From Clostridium_AD sp051278035 (GTDB taxonomy: Bacteria > Bacillota > Clostridia > Clostridiales > Clostridiaceae): a stretch of DNA of 11,490 bases. The notes beneath the pieces are model-generated. The model did not search any database, was not told the DNA's origin, and saw only the letters and a program-made list of their open reading frames with translations. The stretch's first letter is position 1. The number at the start of each line of letters is the position of its first letter. A program made the position numbers and the translations under genes. This document shows positions 6,344 through 11,490 of the stretch, in pieces. The DNA lies in the NCBI RefSeq assembly GCF_051278035.1, contig NZ_JBNMNU010000140.1:1-11490 (forward strand). Reading direction: 5' to 3'.

Positions 6344-8694
6344 TTGAAAAATTATATACAATTAAAAAGAAAAGACCTACAGTTATCTTTTGATAACCTT
6401 CCTATGTTTAAAACTACCATGGAAATTCTGCCTTTTGAAAATATTATTGGTCAAAAACAAGCTATTAAATTCATAAATTTGGGACTAGAAATGGATAAGA
6501 AAGGCTATAATATTTTTGTTTCTGGTGAAAGTGGTACCGGAAAGACAAGCTATATCATAAAAAAGGTAGAAGAATATGCAAAAGACCTTCCAGCTCCTAG
6601 TGATTGGTGTTATGTCTATAATTTCGAAGAAGAAATCAAACCTTTAGCTATTCCTCTTTTAACCGAAACCGCAACTGAATTTAAGAAAGAGTTTGATGAA
6701 TTTATTGCTTCCATCTTCAAAGAGGCACCTACCCTTTTTAATGATAAAAGTTATGAGCAAAGAAAGACTAATATTATTGAAAAATATGAAAAGCTTAGTA
6801 TTCATTTTTCTAAAGGGTTGTATTATACTGCTGGACCATTACATTTTAGGGTTGAAATAACTCCAGAGGAGAATTTTGTTTTCATTCCATTAATAGACGG
6901 TAAAGATATGGATTCAGACATCTACAACCAATTACATGAGTCAGAAAAAGACATCCTAAATGAGGGTTTAAATAAACTCAAATTAATTTCCTATGATGTA
7001 CTAAATAAACTGCAAGCTTCAAACAAAGAAATGGATACTGAATTAAAAGCTCTCGATGATGTTATTACAGCAAGTCTCATAGATAATAAAATCAACACGC
7101 TTAAGAATAAATATGGTTCTAATGATAAAGTAGACCATTTTTTAAATCTACTCCGCCTGGACATTATGGAAAATATATATATGTTTTTAGATTATATGGA
7201 TGAAGATACACAGAACAATAAAGTTCTAGACAAAAACTTCTTTAAAAGATATGAAGTAAATGTACTTGTAACCAATAGAAAAGGAAAAGGTGCTCCTGTT
7301 ATTTTTGAAGCCTCTCCTGAGTATAATAACATATTTGGTAAGATAGAATATAAAAATGATACGGGTAGTATCATTACCGATTTTACTATGATTCGCTCAG
7401 GTAGCCTACATCTTGCAAATGGTGGTTTTCTAATTATGGATGCTGAGCAGTTTTTTTCTAATCCTATTTCTTGGAAAGTATTAAAGAGATGTTTAAAATC
7501 TAATTCCATTATAGTAGAAAATGCCAAATCCAATTTAGAATTGTATCCTATAATTAATTTAAGTCCTGAGGACATTCCTCTAAAGGTTAAAATTATCCTT
7601 ATTGGAACAAATATGTCTTATTCTATTTTAAACAACGATGATGATTTTAACGAATTATTTAAAATCAAAGCTGAGTTTGACCATCAAATAGAAAATGAAA
7701 AAGAAAACTTACAAAAGATATTAGGTTTTCTAACTCACTATATTACTGAAAATTCTCTTCTGAACATTACAAGAAATGGAATTGTTGAAATTTTACGTTA
7801 TGCAGCTAGACTAGCTGAAAATAGAGCTTATTTAACTGCTTCTATGAACAAAATTCTTGAAATTATCGACTTAGCTTCAGTGCTAGCAAGGAAGCAAGGC
7901 GTTAATCTAATAGATGAATCTCATATTTTAGGTTCCATTGAAGAATTCCAAAATATGCACAATCTTTATAAGAAAAAAATCTTGGACATGTATAAAAACA
8001 GGTTATATATAGTGGATTTAAAAGGCACTAGAGTAGGTCAAATTAATGGCTTATCTGTACTGTTGGACAACAACACAAAATCACAGTGGCAACCTATGCT
8101 GGCAAAAAAGGTATTATTAATATTGAAAGAGAAGCAAATATGAGTGGTAGTATTCATAGTAAAGGAATTCTCATTCTATCTGGTTTTGTGGGCGAATTAT
8201 TAGGACAAACTATTCCACTTTCATTTAATGCTAGTATTGTATTTGAACAATTATATTCTGGAATTGAAGGAGATAGTGCCTCCGGTGCTGAACTTATTGC
8301 ATCATTGTCCAGTCTTTCTGAATTTCCAATAAAACAAAGTCTTGCAATTACAGGTTCTATAAATCAAAAGGGTGAAATTCAACCTATTGGTGGTGTAAAT
8401 GAAAAGATTGAAGGCTTTTTTGACATATGTAGTTTATATGGTTTAGATGGAACTCATGGAGTAATTATTCCCTATAGTAATGTTAGTGATTTAATATTAA
8501 ACATAAAAGTATTGGATGCCATTGAAAATAACTTATTTCACATTTATGCAGTTAAAACTTTAGAAGATTGCATCGATATCCTGTACGATTTTGACTTTCA
8601 TGAAAACTCCAGTACTTCCATTATGGATACTATTAAAGAGCGTATAATTATAAAATTACAAAAATATAATAAAATCATTTTAGAAGAAAAATGA
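6344..8694 (+). pseudogene. LonB-like ATP-dependent protease, split by an internal frame change
   Basis: A Lon-related protease (AAA_32 plus Lon_C type) in two frames. Part one starts at TTG 6344, with AGGAGGTG 5 nt ahead, and ends at TGA 8141-8143 (599 aa). It has Walker A GESGTGKT (61-68), Walker B GGFLIMDAE (360-368), sensor-like IILIGTN (417-422) and a C-terminal alpha-helical AAA lid. Part two (-1 frame, from 8086 to 8694) holds the protease domain with EGDSAS, whose serine is 64, and GGVNEK, whose lysine is 107. The Ser-Lys distance of 43 matches Lon. The break is in the linker after VGQINGLSVL. The family-typical DxGDYxFGxPS stretch is gone and about 17 nt remain where about 36 are expected, pointing to a deletion near 19 nt at 8060-8077. 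Without frame recovery the ATPase would lack its protease. All catalytic residues remain, so the damage looks recent. Confidence 0.85.
8086..8694 (+). CDS. Lon-type protease domain, downstream open frame of the split gene
   Basis: This frame carries the complete proteolytic domain of the split Lon-like gene. It overlaps the end of the ATPase frame by 58 nt. The first codon shown is GTG 8086, but there is no ribosome binding site, and the preceding codons in the same frame (HKIT) still look like Lon sequence. It is therefore better read as an interior fragment than as a separate gene. SASGAELIASLSSLS (64-78), KQSLAITGSINQKGEIQPIGG (83-103) and HGVIIPY (124-130) are classical Lon_C segments. 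If translated alone it would be a Ser-Lys peptidase domain without unfoldase. Confidence 0.5.
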   Translation: MATYAGKKGIINIEREANMSGSIHSKGILILSGFVGELLGQTIPLSFNASIVFEQLYSGIEGDSASGAELIASLSSLSEFPIKQSLAITGSINQKGEIQPIGGVNEKIEGFFDICSLYGLDGTHGVIIPYSNVSDLILNIKVLDAIENNLFHIYAVKTLEDCIDILYDFDFHENSSTSIMDTIKERIIIKLQKYNKIILEEK

Positions 8695-8705
8695 TTTTCT
8701 AACTT

Positions 8706-8736
8706 ACCGACTTTCTTTAATAGATAGTCGGTTTTT
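8706..8736 (+). terminator. Intrinsic terminator after the Lon-like gene
   Basis: ACCGACT (8706-8712) and AGTCGGT (8726-8732) form a 7-bp perfect stem with a 13-nt loop and a run of five T at 8732-8736. It starts 12 nt after the stop codon and separates this gene from nagZ. Confidence 0.85.
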
Positions 8737-8786
8737 ATATGCTTATATCTTCTACATTACTTGATCCATACCTTAATATTAAGTAT

Positions 8787-8815
8787 TTGAAATCCAGATT
8801 AAAATTCTGTATAAT
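8787..8815 (+). promoter_or_regulatory. Near-consensus sigma-A promoter of nagZ
   Basis: TTGAAA (8787-8792), a 17-bp spacer and a perfect TATAAT (8810-8815) predict a transcript start near 8822, about 40 nt ahead of the nagZ ATG. The in-frame TTG at 8815 overlaps the -10 box, so it cannot be the translation start. Confidence 0.8.
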
Positions 8816-8862
8816 TGGAGAAGGACAAGATTAGAGTGTTAGAAAAAAAAGGTGGCGAAGCA

Positions 8863-10119
8863 ATGTTAAAAAAATCTAGTTTAATTCTAGTGTTACTATT
8901 TATTTTATCAATTATGTCTAGTTGTAGTATACGTAATAATTCCTCACAGGTAGATGATGCTCAAGGTAATCCAAAAGAAAATAACACACAGGATTCAGAA
9001 GTAAAACCTGAGCCTGAACCAATAGATCCAATCATAGAACAAATAGGAAAAATGACTATAGATGAAAAGATAGGACAAATGCTTGTAGTCGGAATTGATG
9101 GATATGATTTAAATGAGAATACTAAAAGCCTCATAGGAAAGTCTAAGATTGGAGGAGTTATATTATTCTCAAATAATATTCAGGATACTAATCAATTACT
9201 TAATCTATTGAATTCATTAAAAAGTGAAAATCTAAAAAATAAAATTCCACTATTTTTATCTGTTGATGAAGAGGGTGGTAGGGTAACAAGAATGCCTAAG
9301 GAATTTAGAAACTTCCCAACAAATAAGGCAATAGGAAAAGTAAATGATGCTGTCTTATCTTACAGTATAGGTAGTACTATTGCAATGGAGATAGGTTCCT
9401 TTGGTTTTAATATGGATTTTGCGCCGGTTCTTGATGTTAACAGTAATTCAAAGAACCCAGTTATAGGAAATAGGTCTTTCGGAGCAGATGCTAATATCGT
9501 AAGTAACTTAGGAATTCAAACTATGAAGGGCATTCAATCGGAAAATATTATACCTGTAGTGAAACATTTTCCTGGACATGGAGATACCTCTGTAGATTCT
9601 CATTTGGGATTACCTTCTGTAAATAATGATTTAAAAAGGTTAAAGAGCTTAGAGCTAATACCTTTTACAGAAGCAATAAAAAATAATGCGGATGCAGTAA
9701 TGATTGCACATATACTTTTACCTAAGATAGATAGTGAAAATCCATCTTCATTGTCGAAAATAATTATTACTAATATATTAAGAGGTGATCTTAATTTTAA
9801 TGGCGTTATAATCACTGACGATATGACTATGGGTGCTATAGTAAAAAATTATAATATTGGAGAAGCTGCTGTTAAATCAGTAAAGGCAGGAACTGATATT
9901 GTGTTAGTTTGCCACGGTTATGATAATGAGGTAAACGTAATTAATGCATTGAAAAACGCAATATCAAATGGCGATATATCGGGGCAAAGAATAGATGAGA
10001 GTGTATACCGGATATTGAGTCTTAAACAAAAATACAACTTAAATGATGAAATAATAAATTCCGTAAATGTTGAGGATATAAATAGTAAAATAAATAACTT
10101 ATTAAATAAGAGATTTTAA
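8863..10119 (+). CDS. nagZ: Beta-N-acetylglucosaminidase lipoprotein, glycoside hydrolase family 3 (NagZ type)
   Basis: A secreted, membrane-anchored enzyme that removes terminal N-acetylglucosamine from peptidoglycan fragments during wall turnover. Start ATG 8863 is chosen for AGGTGG 7 nt ahead and for the signal peptide it gives: MLKKSS, a hydrophobic core and a lipobox ending at C21. An acidic, Pro/Asn-rich linker (residues 22-55) leads to the GH3 barrel. Visible motifs are VDEEGGRVTRMP (134-145), FAPVLDVN (186-193) and KHFPGHGDTSVDSHLGLP (234-251). The last carries the D245/H247 dyad that acts as acid/base in NagZ enzymes of this type. The nucleophile is D319 in ITDDMTM. There is no second C-terminal GH3 domain, as in single-domain NagZ. 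At 418 aa it appears complete. It forms its own transcription unit, though the decayed gene behind it follows with no terminator between. Confidence 0.92.
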   Translation: MLKKSSLILVLLFILSIMSSCSIRNNSSQVDDAQGNPKENNTQDSEVKPEPEPIDPIIEQIGKMTIDEKIGQMLVVGIDGYDLNENTKSLIGKSKIGGVILFSNNIQDTNQLLNLLNSLKSENLKNKIPLFLSVDEEGGRVTRMPKEFRNFPTNKAIGKVNDAVLSYSIGSTIAMEIGSFGFNMDFAPVLDVNSNSKNPVIGNRSFGADANIVSNLGIQTMKGIQSENIIPVVKHFPGHGDTSVDSHLGLPSVNNDLKRLKSLELIPFTEAIKNNADAVMIAHILLPKIDSENPSSLSKIIITNILRGDLNFNGVIITDDMTMGAIVKNYNIGEAAVKSVKAGTDIVLVCHGYDNEVNVINALKNAISNGDISGQRIDESVYRILSLKQKYNLNDEIINSVNVEDINSKINNLLNKRF

Positions 10120-10137
10120 AACTTGTATATCCCCACT

Positions 10138-10988
10138 CTTTCCGCTACAGGAAATAAAGGTGTAACTAGAAATTTTCCACACACACCAGGAATCGATGCT
10201 GCTGGTATTGTGTCCAAAGCAATAATGATAGTATAAAAATTGGTGCTGAGGTACTTGTAACAGGATATGCGTTAGGAATGAGTACATCGGGTGGTTACGG
10301 AGAGTATATTAGAGTCCCTGCGGAGTGAGTAGTAGAACTTCCCTCAAATCTTTCTCTAAGAGAGAGTATGATATACGGTACCGCTGGATTTACTGCTGCA
10401 CTATCAGTTTATAAATTAGTTAATTTAGGTGTTAAGCCTAGTGACGGAGAAATATTAGTAACTGGATCAACAGGCGGAGTAGGAAGTATGGCCATTTCAA
10501 TTTTGAGCAAGATTGGTTATAATGTCACTGCTGCTACAGGAAAAGCTTCTGAAAAAGATATGTTACTTGGAATAGGTGCAAAAAACATAATTGATAGAAA
10601 TAAAATAGATGACGCTTCTGGGAAAGCACTCTTAAAGCCTAGATGGGCCGGAGTAATAGACACAGTAGGCGGAAATATATTAGCTACAGCCATTAAAACA
10701 ACCAATTATGGTGGTAGTATAACTTGTTGTGGAAATGTTGCATCTGATGAATTTAAAACGTCAGTCTATCCTTTTATTTTAAAAGGAATCTCAGTACTTG
10801 GAATAGATTCTGTTAAATGCCCTATGGATATTAGACTGCGAATTTGGAATGAATTATCCTTAGATTGGAAGATTACTGATTTATATACTAATGTGAATGA
10901 AGTATCTTTAGAAGGATTAAATAAAGAAATAGATGCTATACTTAATGGAACTCACAAAGGTAGAACTATAGTTAATCTCGATTTATAG
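10138..10988 (+). pseudogene. Acryloyl-CoA reductase/quinone oxidoreductase remnant (YhdH/AcuI-like)
   Basis: A zinc-independent MDR-superfamily reductase gene in decay. Recognisable sequence starts at LSATGNKGVTR in frame 1, so about 45 N-terminal codons are missing and foreign sequence abuts the nagZ stop. PHTPGIDAAGIV follows. Then the frame shifts (about 10213-10220, equal to loss of one base) to VLVTGYALGMSTSGGYGEYIRVPAE. A TGA at 10326-10328 then replaces the tryptophan normally found there. The same frame continues with LRESMIYGTAGFTAALSVYKL and the NADPH-binding GSTGGVGS, ending with GRTIVNLDL at 10988. The longest open part (ATG 10368, 206 aa) has the cofactor fold but lacks the N-terminal catalytic domain, and has only a weak GAGAG site. 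Three separate lesions make a functional product very unlikely. Confidence 0.88.
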
Positions 10989-11008
10989 ATTGTAAAAAGC
11001 TATACAAC

Positions 11009-11046
11009 AAAAGGAACAAGAAAGCATATGCTTTCTTGTTCCTTTT
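11009..11046. terminator. Bidirectional terminator, 19-bp perfect inverted repeat
   Basis: AAAAGGAACAAGAAAGCAT (11009-11027) is followed directly by its exact reverse complement (11028-11046). The stem ends in A-rich and T-rich arms, giving U tracts both ways. It stands between the plus-strand reductase remnant and the minus-strand HesB-like gene, so it serves both. A stem this long and perfect also resists antisense read-through. Confidence 0.88.
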
Positions 11047-11110
11047 ATTATTATTAATTACAAAATTTCTAATCTCCTTTTACCTATATAATTAGGCTTA
11101 AATCGGATTT

Positions 11111-11437
11111 TTAACTACAGCTACTACAGCTGGCACATTCCGCTTCTTGTTTATTTTCTAGTTCGATAGAGAATCCCTCTAGACCATTTTCCTCGCCACA
11201 TTTTATTACTAAATTTCCAAATTCATCATTAACACTCTTTTTTACCACTAATTTAATATCTCCAAATTTCTCAACATTGTCGTCTTCTTTTTGTTCATCC
11301 AGAACAAGATTAAACACAGGGCCACTTCAGCCATTACCTGTTAAATTAATTCTTATTTCATCTGAAGTTACATTGTTTTCCTTAAGAAACTTTTTAAATT
11401 CCGTGAAAGCTATTTCACTCATATTTACAAAAGCCAT
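11111..11437 (-). CDS. HesB/IscA-like selenoprotein with in-frame UGA (Sec37), 108 aa
   Basis: The minus strand from ATG 11437-11435 to the TAA at 11113-11111 is one frame interrupted only by TGA at 11329-11327. AGAGG (11446-11450) lies 8 nt ahead of the start. Reading TGA as selenocysteine gives MAFVNMSEIAFTEFKKFLKE, then IRINLTGNGU-SGPVFNLVLDEQ, and a tail ECASCSSC. This is the HesB-related selenoprotein family. Sec37 takes the place of the first conserved cysteine of IscA/HesB scaffolds (the G-C-SG motif). The C-terminal cysteine-rich tail CxxCxxC replaces the usual CGC. A hairpin fitting a bacterial SECIS lies 19 nt after the TGA. Such proteins may bind iron-sulfur clusters or metal, or act in redox; the function is unproven. 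Automated calling would keep only the last 68 residues (from GTG 11317) and lose the active site. Confidence 0.85.
11291..11307 (-). promoter_or_regulatory. SECIS-like hairpin directing Sec insertion at UGA 11329-11327
   Basis: On the minus strand TTGTTC-TGGAT-GAACAA is a perfect 6-bp stem with a 5-nt loop whose second base is G. The loop begins 26 nt after the TGA. Bacterial SECIS elements are hairpins close behind the UGA with a conserved G among the first two loop bases and a UGA-to-loop distance of about 16-37 nt. This one fits all three. It lies inside the coding sequence, as expected in bacteria. Confidence 0.7.
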
Positions 11438-11490
11438 TTTAATTACCTCTCTCTACATTTTATTTAATTATTAATTAATCCATCCGCTAC

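Noticed and set aside
7192..7575. Minus-strand open frame of 127 codons
   Set aside because: It is antisense to the Lon-like ATPase region and has no independent evidence.
8815..8862. Upstream TTG start adding 16 residues to NagZ
   Set aside because: The TTG overlaps the -10 box of a near-consensus promoter and would bury the lipoprotein signal peptide behind a charged extension.
10326..10328. TGA in the reductase remnant read as selenocysteine
   Set aside because: The family has tryptophan here, a frameshift and loss of the 5' end accompany it, and no SECIS-like hairpin is evident at the right distance.
11277..11474. Plus-strand open frame of 65 codons opposite the selenoprotein gene
   Set aside because: It is a shadow of the minus-strand HesB-like coding sequence and continues into that gene's own ribosome binding site.
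1..11490. CRISPR array, tRNA or rRNA gene
   Set aside because: No regularly spaced direct repeats and no tRNA or rRNA sequence were seen on either strand.

Overview
The window is AT-rich, with strong AGGAGG-type ribosome binding sites, TTG and GTG as occasional starts, many U-tract terminators, a probable UGA-encoded selenoprotein, a guanidine-exporter riboswitch and betaine-type transport. Together these suggest a low-GC anaerobic Firmicute of the Clostridia (Clostridium-like). This is inferred from gene content and style; no taxonomic marker is present.

Layout. Positions 1-98 are the right end of an IS3-family insertion sequence. It is inserted into a minus-strand sigma-54-type regulator gene, whose N-terminal 224 codons remain (99-772). 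A terminator (921-955) and a small zinc-ribbon protein gene (1020-1211, minus) follow. An IS110-family element (about 1385-2962) has a complete transposase and, in front of it, a strong promoter and a roughly 210-nt structured leader that fits a bridge RNA. Next on the minus strand are a GNAT acetyltransferase (3131-3622), an orphan perfect hairpin (3706-3730), a BCCT-family transporter (3764-5407) with an 18-bp palindrome in its promoter region, and the guanidinium exporter gene gdx/sugE (5583-5903). The gdx leader (about 5976-6095) carries a guanidine-I (ykkC) riboswitch with its terminator.

On the plus strand is a LonB-like protease gene (6344-8694). It is split by a frame change at about 8060-8077, exactly between the ATPase and protease domains. 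A terminator, a near-consensus promoter and a secreted NagZ-type beta-N-acetylglucosaminidase lipoprotein gene (8863-10119) follow. Directly after nagZ lies a decayed acryloyl-CoA reductase/quinone oxidoreductase gene (yhdH/acuI-like; 10138-10988) with a missing 5' end, a frameshift and a nonsense codon. A 19-bp perfect inverted repeat (11009-11046) ends both this remnant and the converging last gene. That gene (11111-11437, minus) is a HesB/IscA-like protein with an in-frame TGA at codon 37 and a SECIS-like hairpin downstream, so it is most probably a 108-residue selenoprotein.

The genes do not form one pathway. The window is a mosaic of single-gene transcription units, mostly transport, stress and wall turnover, with clear signs of insertion and decay: two insertion sequences and three broken genes. 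The three most informative signals are non-obvious ones: the recoded UGA, the guanidine riboswitch and the probable bridge RNA.
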